DNA of 64,000 nucleotides from contig NC_064761.1 of the NCBI RefSeq assembly GCF_011397635.1, positions 41,504,143-41,568,142 of the forward strand, read 5' to 3'. The DNA is from Epinephelus fuscoguttatus (Eukaryota; Chordata; Actinopteri; Perciformes; Serranidae). Shown in pieces: positions 47,734 through 59,405 of this stretch (positions are counted from its first letter, which is position 1; each line of letters opens with the position of its first letter). Both the position numbers and the translations under genes were made by a program. The notes beneath the pieces are model-generated. The model ran no database searches, was not told the origin of the DNA, and saw only the letters and a list, made by a program, of their open reading frames with translations.

Positions 47734-49371
47734 CAGAGACACTGGATCTAATTATTTTTATGCTGATGAACGAGAAAACTCTATTTTTAATACGACTTTT
47801 ATTTATGGAGTATTTTAGCAGCCGAGGCGTGGGATGATGGGAACTGTGCTGGGGAAAACGTCTGTGTGTGTGTGTGTTTGTGTGGAAACAGAGCCACACG
47901 GTCACCATGACTCTCCTGCTGCTGCCATGGTTACAAACCCTCCAGAGGGATTGTGGGTTGTTTTTTTTTTTTTAGATGGTGTTTTCTTTTTAAATATTTG
48001 TATTTTGATACTGTACATGTGAGCATTGAGAAGAAGGGAAACGTGGAACCAATACTATTTATCTTACAGCATTTTTTAAACACTTAGACAAACTGAACGT
48101 TAAAGCGTTGGGATGATGTAATGTTTCCTGAATACAGGAGTGAACAGCTGGAATCAGTGGTTATTTAAGTATGGGTGTGTACTGACGAATGGTGGGACTA
48201 TTAAGTAATGGCTATTTTAAAGGCACAATCCTTATTTTTTATTGCCTTTTCGGTTTTGCTGTTTACAAGGAATGTAACTTCAGATGCCTTCTAAGCACAG
48301 TGAGATGCACTGACACTGTCATTATCTGTTGTTTCAGTCTTAAATACATTTCTTTGATTTTTGCGCATACACTGTTATAAGCTTGTTACGGACGAACGGT
48401 AATGACAGTGATCTAACCTCATCCTTCAAACAACCAAAGTGGATGGGCAGTGAGTGGGCCGTCAGTTCCCATCAAGGATTGTGGCTTTAAATAAATGTTG
48501 CTGCCTTCTTTTGGGAGATAATTTTAAGATTACAGTTTACATTTTGCTCCCTCAGTATTACAGAATGTTTGTCGTGACTGGTCCTCTCTATGCAGACTTA
48601 TCAAACTTAGTTTGTTATGTGTACAAGGGGATCCATGTGTTCTTTTTTTTCTCTTGACACAATGTTGACGCACTTTTAACTGAGGTAGCGCCTGCAAAAG
48701 GGTGAAACTAATTTGCCTCACCTGTTACGTTCATTGTTGAGATTGAGATTATTGTATTCTTCTGAAATGTACGTTTCAGGTTTTTTAAGTATTACAAGAG
48801 AGACGCGGTTTTCTAAACCTTTAATAGTCAGGTACAAGCGTTGACTTTGTCTTGTTTTTTTGTTTTGTTTTTTTTTTTTTACATTTTTATGTACATCATT
48901 TTATATTTATTACTTTTTTTAGACTAATATTCATTTTGTAGGTGGAGTGGCTTGTGAATTGTTGATGCTGATCTCATCTCAAACACAGTAACCATGGATT
49001 TGTAGCTGAAACACAGTGATGTATTTTTACATTAAAAAAACACCTTGTTGACACGACGTATTCTTTTGGCTTCATTGTTCAGGTTGTGACTATAAAGTGA
49101 CTTATCGGTGATCTTCACGTTACTCTATTTTCTCCAGTCTCCTCTGATATCCAACTGGTCTCATTTAAATTAGTAATTCCATTTATATTTGTAATATTTT
49201 TTAATCCATCTATTGTCATTTAATCTTGGATAATTCAATGCAGTTCTGTAACTGAACCTCTGTTTGCATTTGCAGCTGATGATAGACAACAGTAAAGAAA
49301 TGGTTCCCTCTTCTGGACAAATATGTGACATCACATTGGACCCACAGGAGTAATTCTGCTGCACAAATAAA
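47734..49371 (+). other. slc35d1: slc35d1 3' untranslated region (probable extent)
   Basis: Noncoding sequence after the slc35d1 stop. AATAAA hexamers at 48490-48495 and 49366-49371 are candidate cleavage signals, so alternative 3' ends are possible. There is a short GT run near 47861-47882. Confidence 0.4.
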
Positions 49372-49514
49372 ATCAGGGTTAAGTGAGTTTTGCCTGAGCA
49401 GATATCAGACACTTACATTTAATGCAGTTGGGTTTTTTTGTGCCAAATTTAAGACTGATTTTTGGACAAAACATCTTTCCTATGCGTCTGTGCTGGCGAT
49501 AACTGCGGCCAGAA

Positions 49515-49875
49515 GCAGTATGTATTTGGGTTGTCCATCCGTCCCGTTCTTGTAAACACGACATCTCAAGAATATCTCGAAGGAATTGTTCTAAATTTGG
49601 CACAAACATTCACTTAGCCTCAGCAATGAACTGAAAGATTTTGGTAGTCAATTGCGACCTCACTGTGACCTCCCAAAAGCCATAACTCAAGAATTCATCC
49701 ACTAATTATGACAAAATTTCACACAAATATTTAACAGGATATAATGATACATCCAAGATGTCAAAGGTCAACATCACCATGACATCGTAATACTTTCTGG
49801 CCATTCCTCAACATCACATCTCAGAGGGGGAACTTTTGGTCAGATACTGAATCGGTGTGTGAAGCATCCATGTGT
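49515..49875. repeat. Dispersed teleost repeat fragment
   Basis: The phrases GACATCTCAAGAATATCTCG, AAATTTGGCACAAACATTCAC, CATAACTCAAGAATTCATCC, AATTATGACAAAATTTCACAC and TGGTCAGATACTGAAT occur in the order I recall from a very common fish interspersed repeat of unclear class. No coding potential was recognised. Confidence 0.5.
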
Positions 49876-52414
49876 TCACAGGCATGTAAGTGCAGCTTGA
49901 CTGGTTTGCGGAGGCATACAACCACAAGGTGGTAATTCTAGTGTTTTTCAGTCATTGCAGGTAAGTAATATATATGTGGTCCAATGCAGAGGTAGGTTTG
50001 ATGTTGGTATATGGTTGAGTTAGGCTACATTTGCAAACAGGTAGGTGCAAGTAAGTAGAAAGACAGTACTTAAAGACTTTCACACAGAAAGGCTTTAAAA
50101 GATAGGTAAATAAATTAGTCCAAATATTTGTGACAATCAGGACATCACAAATTCAAACGTAAGACTACTGAATTACTCAAGGCCTCATGTTTATAAGTTT
50201 ATTTTAAGTAATTTTAAGGACCTGCAGACACCCTGACAAATACTACAAATTAATCTAAATATAAACAAGGATAAGTTGAAGCACAAAACTGAAGCACAAA
50301 ACTGAGAGAACGTTTTAATACAAAAAAACAGACCATACATGTCAACATAATTTATGATACATTCCCACTACCAACCACTACTAATAGCTCATGACCTCTG
50401 ACCTCACTGGCCTTCAGGCAACTCACATTCAGTATAACACAGTCCACACTACACTTAGAACCCATCATCTCATATCAATAAACCGGTATAAATATACACA
50501 AATTAGTGTAAAGTGGTAAAAAGCAAACAAATACAGCTTTTGCATTTATTCACAAAACTGTCAAATGATTTGAATTGAGATTTTATATTAATGTAAAGAG
50601 GCTGAGCTAACAGGCAACATACACAAAATATAATATGTTCAGTTTAAAACTAGGTAATATTGCATTGTCTTTGCAAGTTATGGGCACATGATAAGCACCT
50701 TCATCAGTCCAGTCGAACCAAACAGAACAAAAAAAGAAAAAGAAAATGTTTCAGAGAGAGGTTTCAGGATCTGCTGCCTCTGCTCTGATGACATTAGTGT
50801 TGTTTGTGATGGCGTGTTTTACCTAAAACATGGCGTGTTACAGGCCAACACAAACAGACTAGAAAAACAGGAAGAGGAGGAAATATATCGTTAGAAGAGT
50901 TTCACCTAAGCAGTTATAAAAAGGAGCACTGAAGGGCTTGTTAGCGATGTGACCGCAGATCCTTTCTGCACACAAAACAAACAACGCAGAAACATTCAAA
51001 CTGAAAATTAAAGCTCTGACACCTGAGAAGTTTACTGCAGGACCACAACTCTAGTGCAATTACAACTTAACTCATTTGGCTTCAGCTCTGGTCATGGCTG
51101 CATCATTTCCCCACAGCTCAGTAACGTTTGGACACATATGGCACATGGAGGTGTTAGAGAACAAGGCAAAACACACCTGAATAATTTCAGCTAAAGCCCC
51201 GACAGCTTTGCAAATCTTTAAATTCCTTCACCAATTTATATATTGAGCTGACGTAATTTTCAGTTGAGGCACACTGCAAGTTAACGACATACGAGGAGAT
51301 CACACGGGATGAGTCAAGTGTTGAGTGCAGAGATATCATTCAGGTCTTTATATAGGAAGCTCCACGAAAGGTTTTCGTTCTGAGCTAATACTTCCACAGA
51401 AGTTATTTTACAAGACTGAAAAATTAGTTAGTCTGTGCTACTATTATTTGTCTTACTGACCCACATCATCTCAGTAAGTCTTAACACTTTCTATCATACC
51501 ATCCTTTCTACTTACAACTACATCAACCTGCTGTGCAACAACAAATCTTAACGGTCTTTGCTCCTTTACAAGGCAACAAGCTGGAGCTCTGCATGTACTC
51601 CAATAAAGTCTAACTGCAATGTACAAATGAACAAACCACTGGTCAAAGTGTGTTTAGGATGGGCTACAAACAGCACTGTATACCACATAGTAAAAATTCC
51701 TGAACACATCTTTTTCATACCAGCAGCCAGGGCAGCTTAAGATAGCACAGTTTCTCACTTTACCTCACAGGTGCTCTAAGGTTAACATAAACCTAAGCCG
51801 GACAAACCTGTGTCACTGGACTGAGAACAAAGTATTCAAACTGCACCTAAACAGGAAGAGCAGGACTAAGCAGCGTGGAAGCAGTTCATAAAGCTGTTTA
51901 ATAAAGACACCTTTCTTTAGCTTACATATAATAAGATGCAATGCAGTGAGCTAATTTCAGCTATGGAATTTCTGGTACTGCAAGTTTTATTTTTAAAAAA
52001 CATCCCTTATATTTAGGTTCCTGAAAGGTACCGTATCGTAATTGTAAAAGGAAATAATAAAGGCCGCCGCCTGCCTCAGCCACACTAGGTGAAAGGTGAG
52101 ACATTAGTCACTGCAGGGACTGATTTATCTCCCTCCGACCTTCAGGAGAGAAATGTAGCTTTAGTGACGCTGATTGTCTAAAAACAAATAAAACAGAAGG
52201 GCCAAAGTCGAGGCATGGAAGCTGTATCCTTTCATTATTCCCCAAGAACAACGAGGCTTACCTGACTTTTGTATCTCACAACTAATAAGGCAGATAGAGA
52301 GAGAGACTTCAGGTATTAAATATATAACTTATGCTTTGATACAAAAATGAATTTAGATTTATAAGAGTGATGAAAGAGGGGGAAGGGGAAACAGTCCAGC
52401 TGCAAAGTGTCACT
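49876..52414. other. Noncoding stretch; may include tmem205 3' UTR
   Basis: No exon or clear transposon was seen. TTTATT (inverse AATAAA) occurs at several points, for example near 51985 and 50546, and the part nearest 52414 could be the tmem205 3' untranslated region. Otherwise A/T-rich unique-looking DNA. Confidence 0.3.
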
Positions 52415-54393
52415 TTAAAGTGTACCGAGGTTCTCAGCCATGTAGCACAGACTGTAGAAGTTGCAGCATATGCAGCAGAGGTTACAGAGCGAGGACAGCA
52501 GTCTGTACAGCCACAGACGACCGCTCAGGTGTCTGTATTTGACATCCGTCTCACACAGCTTGGCATAAGCTTCACGGTTGGACGACAGGCCGATGTCCTG
52601 ACCCAATCCACACGCCTGCTCGATAAGGTGCATATCTGCCATGATCTCTGACGTCATTTGGCCAAACCACTGAGCGTTCACAGCTGCAACCGTCACCGAC
52701 ACAAAGAAGATGAAGATCTGGTGGGGAGTCAGAGATTTAAGTAATATTCTACGATGGGTTTTATGCAGTGTGATGATGTGGAATGAACAACACACCTGGA
52801 AGGCTTCTCTGTCGTCCAGCAGGTCGCTGGGATGATACACAGCGTAGATAGTGAGGTTAAAGAAGGCACAAGCTGAACCCAGGTGGAGGTAGAACGGGAC
52901 GAGACGACTCTGGATAAACCCATACGTGTGTCTGTTCAGGTGGTTGTCCATCACAAAGCCTGTGCAGAGAGCAGAACAACTCGTTAACACTGCATAAAAT
53001 ATCCATGTCTAATGATGACGACTTTAACATGCGCTGAAATAATCTGATGACCTCTACCTGCATTACGACATAGTTGAAGTAAAATTACTCAAGTTAAGAA
53101 GTAGTTTTCCATCTTTAATATTTATGACTTAATCACGCTGTATCAGGGTTTCTGATGCAATTTCAGACACATACGTGAATCCAAATGCTTGATGCGAGCT
53201 CTACCTTACTCATCTGCTCTATGGTTTTAAGTGGACTGTTAAAACAACCGTGTTTGCATGAACACAGCCACAATGGTTCACCACAGTCATCAAACATGAC
53301 AACACACAGACTTTGTGGTTAAATATTAGCAGGATGCACAGGTGTTGGAAGGTACTGAGGGTTAGAGCTGCAACGATTAGTCAAGTAGTCGTCAACTATT
53401 TAATTAACTGCCAAGTAAAACTGATTTATCTGTTTCAAATTCTCTTATTCCAGCTTCTTAAATGTTTATATTTTCTGGTTTCTTTACTCCTGTATAACAG
53501 TATACTGAATATGTTTGGGTTGTGGATAAAACAAGGCATTTGAGGACGTCATCTTAGGCTTTGGGAAACATCAACATTTTCAAACATTTTCTGACACTTA
53601 ATAGACCAAACAACTGAATGATTAAGAAGATAAATGCTTGAGAGCTCTAACTCATCTGTCTTTTTCACATGAAAAACAATGTTTGCAAACACAGCTCTTG
53701 ATGGTCAGCACATGGGAAGAAGAAATTAAGGCACTCATTGGAGCAGGAACAAATGCACTTGAATTAAGTTAAAAAGCCTTTATTCAAAAAACATGGATAC
53801 TTATATTTACATTACATTTTTTTTGCACCCTGATGAAGTCCTTCGAGTGCAAACTGGTCAGTGTTTTGATGTAAGCAGCCATGTTTTTGGAATAAAGACC
53901 TTTTTTAAAAGAAAACTTCATTCAAGTCCATTTGTTCCTGCTCCACAAGAGTGCCTGAAGTTCAGTTTGGATCGCATGTAGATCTTGGATAATTGGTGCC
54001 TGAGCTACAACAAAAGCAAGTCTGGATCTGGATGTTGGCACGAAGGCGACCACGAAAAAACTGGTTGGAGACGACTCAAAGGTGTGTCACTGAAATCCTG
54101 TTCACACACTTGGCACAACGAAAGCATTCTGCACGATCCAATCATGAGATGAGGGATGTAAATACAGGATGTATTGAATACACACTGTGATCCTATAGCA
54201 GTCATTACTGAACTGTGCACGGAGCACGACATCCCTCACTTGTGTTTCTGTGTACATTTCCACAGTGTGTGTGTCTATGTGCAGGGTACTGACTTGAAAT
54301 GAAGGTGACCCAAATCTGCATTCCCCAGTACGTGGAGAGCAGCAGCAGCTGCAGCAGCTTGACTGTGAACGTGGGCTCCTCATCAGTGGACAT
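52415..54393 (-). CDS. tmem205: TMEM205, four-helix transmembrane protein
   Basis: There are three minus-strand coding exons: 54393-54294, 52959-52796 and 52717-52415 (TAA). They total 567 nt and 188 residues; human TMEM205 is 189. MSTDEEPTFTVKLLQLLLLS opens helix 1, followed by YWGMQIWVTFIS, a conserved family block. HTYGFIQSRLVPFYLHLGSACAFFNL forms helix 2, IFIFFVSVTVAAVNAQWF helix 3, and RLLSSLCNLCCICCNFYSLC helix 4. The family (DUF4149) is linked to membrane trafficking and, in human cells, cisplatin resistance; the biochemical role is unknown. A noncoding 5' exon is likely at about 55300-55400 on the minus strand (donor CAG|GTAGGG at 55300). An acceptor at about 54502 places the start-codon exon boundary. 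Confidence 0.93.
53363..53655. mobile_element. hAT-type MITE copy in tmem205 intron
   Basis: It starts GAGCTGCAACGATTAGTCAAGTAGTCG, clearly related to the 7446-7819 element end. It contains TTTGGGTTGTGGATAAAACAAG and GACGTCATCTTAGGCTTTGG, phrases of an abundant teleost element. The right terminus is decayed (GAGAGCTCTAACTCAT), and no target duplication is visible. It lies in the intron between tmem205 coding exons 1 and 2. Confidence 0.55.
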
Positions 54394-55299
54394 GCTTCCT
54401 CCTCAGCCTCTCTCCTCTCCAGTCTGCTCTCCACTGTAATCTCCAAAAAGCCAAAGATGCTTTCTTTTGCTTGTCTGGATGGCACGCTCCGGAGCCTCTG
54501 CAAACATAATCAAAACCACATCATTATGATGTGACAACATGCAGCATGCTCTAAGTAAACTGGGTAAAAACTGAAATGAGGTAACCTGGCGTGTTTAGCC
54601 TCAGTGACTTGCTGATAAGCAGACAGAGTAAGTGTACTCATCCACACCTTTAGATAAGAACTATGACTTAACTCCTGTTGTTATGAGGGCAGCGACAGCT
54701 CGATCCAGCTTCTCAAATACACAACACACCTGCAGGTTTGTGTTGTGTTTGTAAGTGGTGAAAACAGTGCAGGCCACACTGTACCCTAAATGAAACTTCC
54801 GCATTGTTGCCAAGATCACTGGGTTGCTGTTTTGACCTTACCCACTGAGTGCACTCCTGTCAGCCCGAGAGGAAAATAAAACTACAGGTGTGCACATGCA
54901 ATCACTCAAACGCGCTAATCTGCTGATGAGCTAAAACTCAAGTCTGCAGGCTAAAAACAAAGAGTGCCTAATTATTAAACTCCAGCAGCTGCTAACGTTA
55001 ATGACTAACGAGGCTGTTGCGAATCTTCAAAGTCACCTTTCGCCAAACAAACTACTTCGTAAACCAGCTGCTGTTTGCTAACTGTAGTTTTAAAACCACC
55101 GTTTAGCTGAAGATAAAATTACAACCGAGCAGCAGCTAGCGTTAGCTTAAGTTTTAACGTTAGCTGCACTTAGATAACTACTGTAGTTACAGTTCACTGT
55201 CCTTAAAGTCAGCAGCCGTCATCTTTATAATCTTCAGAGGAAACACAGAGTTAGCCAACACTTTGATTTAAATAATATAAAGTCTGAGTGCAGCCCTAC

Positions 55300-55430
55300 C
55301 TGCGTTACTAACTACTCCTGACAGCTTGTAGAAGAAGTCTTCGGCTCTGACAGTTAACTTGACTGCTGACAGTAGCTGCGCTAACTCGAGTCGAAGAAGA
55401 AGAAGAAGAAGAAGGAGGAGGCGGAACCTC
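55300..55430 (-). promoter_or_regulatory. tmem205: Probable tmem205 first noncoding exon and promoter
   Basis: On the minus strand a clean donor (AACGCAG|GTAGGG) occurs at 55300 upstream of the coding exons, in a less A/T-rich stretch. A GAA/GGA trinucleotide run on the plus strand (55393-55425, i.e. TTC/TCC on the gene strand) lies just upstream and may be part of the promoter. Confidence 0.4.
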
Positions 55431-55649
55431 GAGTGTCACAGTGAAAGTGCTCTTGGTAAAAACCGACAGCTCCAACAACAGGTTCCCAGAAAGCCTCCAG
55501 ACGAAACCTCCCTTCAGTCTGTAGTTACACACAATAGTCTTTGATTGGAGGTTACACTTATTATACATCAATCCTATGTTAGAGGTGCATTATAAACGGC
55601 TACTATACTACGACATGTTTGTGATGTACTTTACTATGAGTTACTATGA

Positions 55650-55985
55650 GGCGGCAGAAGCTCCGTCCATAGGGACTTGGGTTGGGAACTGGAGGGTCGC
55701 CTGTTCGAGTCCCCGTCCGGACCAAAATATGGAGCGTGGACTGGTGGCTGGAGAGGTGCCAGTTCACCTCCTGGGCACTGCCAAGGTGCCCTTGAGCAAG
55801 GCACCGAACCCCCCAACTGCTCAGGGCACCCCACCAAGGGCAGCCCCCTCACTCTGACATCTCTCCACTTTGTAGATGTATAGGTGCTGTTTGTGCATGT
55901 GTGTGTCTTTCGGACCTGTGTGTAATTGACAAGCAAGAGTGAAAACATTGAATTTCCCCTCAGGGGGATTAATAAAGTAAATAAA
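55650..55985 (+). mobile_element. tRNA-derived SINE with LINE-like tail
   Basis: The tRNA-like head carries a B box (GTTCGAGTCCC). The body has GTGCCCTTGAGCAAGGCAC, a phrase shared by several teleost SINEs. The tail TTTCCCCTCAGGGGGATTAA then TAAAGTAAATAAA is LINE-like. It abuts the satellite region on its right side. Confidence 0.75.
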
Positions 55986-56278
55986 CTAAAACTAACTAAC
56001 TAAACAAAACTTTAATGACATACTATATGTCAATATTTTATGACTACATACTATATTATCACTTTTTAATGATGTGATACTCTGACATTTTTTGACATGT
56101 GATACTCTGACATTTTTTATGACATGTGATACTCTGACATTTTTATGACGTGATACTCTGACATTTTTTATGACATGTGATACTCTGATATTTTTATGAC
56201 ATGTGATACTCTGACATTTTTTTATGACATGTGATACTCTGATATTTTTTTGTGGAATATCATACTATTAGCTTACTA
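55986..56278. repeat. Short-unit tandem repeat, GATACTCTGACATTTTT type
   Basis: About seven units of 24-30 bp, each close to ATGACATGTGATACTCTGAC followed by ATTTTTT, preceded by weaker copies (GACATACTATATGTCAATATTTT). The unit resembles the 37-bp unit of the larger array (catactatactatgacattttta) and is probably a related family. Confidence 0.75.
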
Positions 56279-56600
56279 TTCTTGGAAGCTCCGTCGGCTG
56301 TATTGGCATCTGAACTTCCGGAGGGTCGGCCTGATACAGCCCGCAGACCAAAATATGGCATTCTGGTTTGAGGCGAGGTGCCAGTTCACCTCCTGTTAAT
56401 ATGCCAAGGTGAACCATTGCGATGGATTCAGAGTTTGCAATGATGCCAATTATGTTCCGCCTCATTAGTTCAGCTCACGACATCTTAACCTTTGTAACAA
56501 TAGGTGCTGTTTGCTCAGCGTGATGTGATCAATATCACCTGTGTGTAATTGACAAACAGCCTACAACTGGAAACCAGGGCTCTTCCGCTCTTCTTCCGGA
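56279..56600 (+). mobile_element. Second, diverged copy of the 55650 SINE
   Basis: The phrases AAGCTCCGTC, GGAGGGTCG, GACCAAAATATGG, AGGTGCCAGTTCACCTCCTG, TAGGTGCTGTTTG and CACCTGTGTGTAATTGACAA occur in the same order as in 55650-55985. The intervening stretches differ completely in places, giving a mosaic look. It splits the short-unit array from the next one. Confidence 0.6.
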
Positions 56601-56622
56601 GGCAAGATCTCCGGGGTTTGCC

Positions 56623-56657
56623 TACAGACTCTACATTCACTGAATGTAGAGTCTGTA
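56623..56657. repeat. Perfect 35-nt palindrome
   Basis: Arms of 17 bp (TACAGACTCTACATTCA and its exact inverse TGAATGTAGAGTCTGTA) are separated by a single C. It lies directly after the second SINE copy and before the degenerate satellite. Confidence 0.85.
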
Positions 56658-56659
56658 TA

Positions 56660-57175
56660 TAGAGACTACCTTTATAATGACATGCATTACTCTCTTTAAA
56701 ACATACTATACTATGACTTTTATAAAATGTAATACTATAATATGGCATATTGTACAATGAGGGTTTTTTTTCTGAGATACTACACTACACTACTATCACA
56801 TAGTATACCGTCACTTTTTAATGATACACTAAACTATGACATTTTATGGCATGCTATACTATGATTTTTATGACATAATGTACGTTCCCTTTTTAAATAA
56901 TATACTGTACTATGAGATTTTGTATGGCATACTATACTATGAGGTTTTTTTATGACACGATACTATGGGATTTTTTATAGCCTACTAGACTAAATCACTT
57001 TTTAATGACATACTTTTTCTGGCATTTTCACAGCATATTATGCTATGATTTTTTATGACACTCTACTATACTATGAGGTTTTTACATATTAACATATTAA
57101 ACCATCACTTTGTAGTGACACACTACACCATGACATTTTTGATGGCATACATTGTTGCAGCATATTTCATGGCAT
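56660..57175. repeat. Degenerate satellite related to the main array
   Basis: Irregularly spaced units such as CATACTATACTATGAGGTTT and TTTTTATGACA, clearly related to the 37-bp unit but with variable spacing and many differences. Probably an older edge of the array. Confidence 0.65.
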
Positions 57176-57450
57176 ACTGATACACTGAGCCCCTTCTCTC
57201 CTTCTTTACTCTCTCTCAGTCTTAGATTCTAAAAAGTTGGTTCTCGCTTACATTTGCTAATATTCATGTCCTGTTACTGCGTGTCACTAACCCGACTTCT
57301 TCTCTAGAGCCTTTGTTCTCCACTGTCCCACAGGTTCCCTCGAATCATGGCTACGCCTGGATCGTGGGATGTGTTTATGCTGCTGCTGTGGTCCTGCTTG
57401 ATGCCTACTACTACATATTATTATTGTCATATACATATAATGTTAAATAT
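57176..57450. other. Non-satellite block inside the satellite region
   Basis: This 270-bp block of different composition includes CTCTCTCAGTCTTAGATTCT, TCTCTAGAGCCTTTGTTCTC and GGTTCCCTCGAATCATGGCT. I recall very similar phrases from a dispersed fish repeat, so it is likely an insertion. An open frame of 65 codons starts at 57347 but continues into the satellite. Confidence 0.4.
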
Positions 57451-59405
57451 TAATACATACTTACAACACGACATATTATACTATGACCATTTTTATGATA
57501 TTTTGACGCTAAACTATACTATGACCATTTTTATGATATTTTGACAACATACTATACTATGATTTTTTTAATATATTTTGACGACATACTATACTATGAC
57601 CATTTTTATGATATTTTGACGACATACTATACTATGATGTTTTTCAGGATATTTTGATGACATACTATACTGTGACCATTTTTATGATATTTTGACGACA
57701 TACTATACTATGATGTTTTTCAGGATATTTTGATGACATACTATACTGTGACCATTTTTATGATATTTTGACGACATACTATACTATGATGTTTTTCAGG
57801 ATATTTTGATGACATACTATACTATGACGTTTTTTATGATATTTTGACGACATACTATACTATGACGTTTTTTATGATATTTTAACGACATGCTATACTA
57901 TGACGTTTTTATATTTTGACGACATACTATACTATGACCGTTTTTATGATATTTTGACAACATGCTATACTATGACCATTTTTATGATATTTTGATGACA
58001 TACTATACTATGACGTTTTTTATGATATTTTGACGACATACTATACTATGACGTTTTTTATGATATTTTAACGACATGCTATACTATGACGTTTTTATGA
58101 TATTTTGACGACATACTATACTATGACCATTTTTATGATATTTTGACGACATACTATACTATGATGTTTTTCAGGATATTTTGATGACATACTATACTAT
58201 GATGTTTTTTATGATATTTTAACGACATGCTATACTATGACGTTTTTCAGGATATTTTGATGACATACTATACTATGATATTTTTTATGATATTTTAACG
58301 ACATGCTATACTATGACCGTTTTTATATTTTGATGACACACTATACTATGACATTTTTTATGATATTTTGACGACATACTATACTATGACGTTTTTCAGG
58401 ATATTTTGATGACATACTATACTATGATGTTTTTTATGATATTTTAACGACATACTATACTATGACCGTTTTTATGATATTTTGATGACATGCTATACTA
58501 TGACGTTTTTATGATATTTGGACGACATACTATACTATGACGTTTTTATGATATTTGGATGACATGCTATACTATGACGTTTTTATGATATTTGGACGAC
58601 ATACTATACTATGACGTTTTTTCATTATTTTTGACGACATACTATACTATGACGTTTTTTATGATATTTGGATGACATACTATACTATGACGTTTTTTAT
58701 ATTTTAACGACATGCTATACTATGACGTTTTATGATATTTTGACGACATACTATACTATGATGTTTTTCAGGATATTTTGATGACATACTATACTATGAT
58801 GTTTTTTATGATATTTTAACGACATGCTATACTATGACGTTTTATGATATTTTGACGACATACTATACTATGATGTTTTTCAGGATATTTTGATGACATA
58901 CTATACTATGATGTTTTTTATGATATTTTAACGACATGCTATACTATGACATTTTTATATTTTGATGACATACTATACTATGAGTGTTTTTATGGTATTT
59001 TTGACAACATACTATACTATGACCGTTTTTATGATATTTTGACGACATACTATACTATGACCGTTTTTATGATATTGACAACATACTATACTATGACGTT
59101 TTTTATAATATTTTGACGACATACTATACTATGACGTTTTTTTATATTTTGACAACATACTGTTTTTATATTTTGACAACATACTATACTATGATGTGTT
59201 TTATGATATTTTGACGACATACTATGACCGTTTTTATATTTTGACGATATACTATACTATGACGTTTTTTATGATATTTTGACGACATACTATACTATGA
59301 CGTTTTATATGATATTTTGATGACATGCTATACTATGATGTTTTATATGATATTTCATGACATTTTGTTGACATAATATAGTATGACAGTTTTTAGGATA
59401 TTTGG
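57451..59405. repeat. 37-38 bp minisatellite, about 50 copies
   Basis: The unit is roughly GACGACATACTATACTATGA followed by CGTTTTTATGATATTTT (37-38 bp), about 50 copies over 1.95 kb. Variants (CATGCTATAC, GACCGTTTTT, TTTTTCAGGATATTT) alternate in order. A 76-bp dimer starts at 57618, 57694 and 57770, and a 112-bp trimer at 58742 and 58854. The unit length is not a multiple of three and both strands are stop-rich, so it is not coding. Confidence 0.92.

Noticed and set aside
52367-52651. Plus-strand 94-codon open frame
   Set aside because: It is antisense to the last coding exon of tmem205.
54102-54503. 133-codon minus-strand open frame at the 5' end of tmem205
   Set aside because: It overlaps the first coding exon in another frame and runs through the 5' UTR and intron; the TMEM205 frame is the conserved one.
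57347-57544. 65-codon open frame beginning MATPGSWDVF
   Set aside because: It starts in a dispersed block and runs into the 37-bp satellite; there is no support for a protein.
57451-59405. CRISPR-like array
   Set aside because: Units are directly adjacent without unique spacers, in a vertebrate genome; this is a minisatellite.
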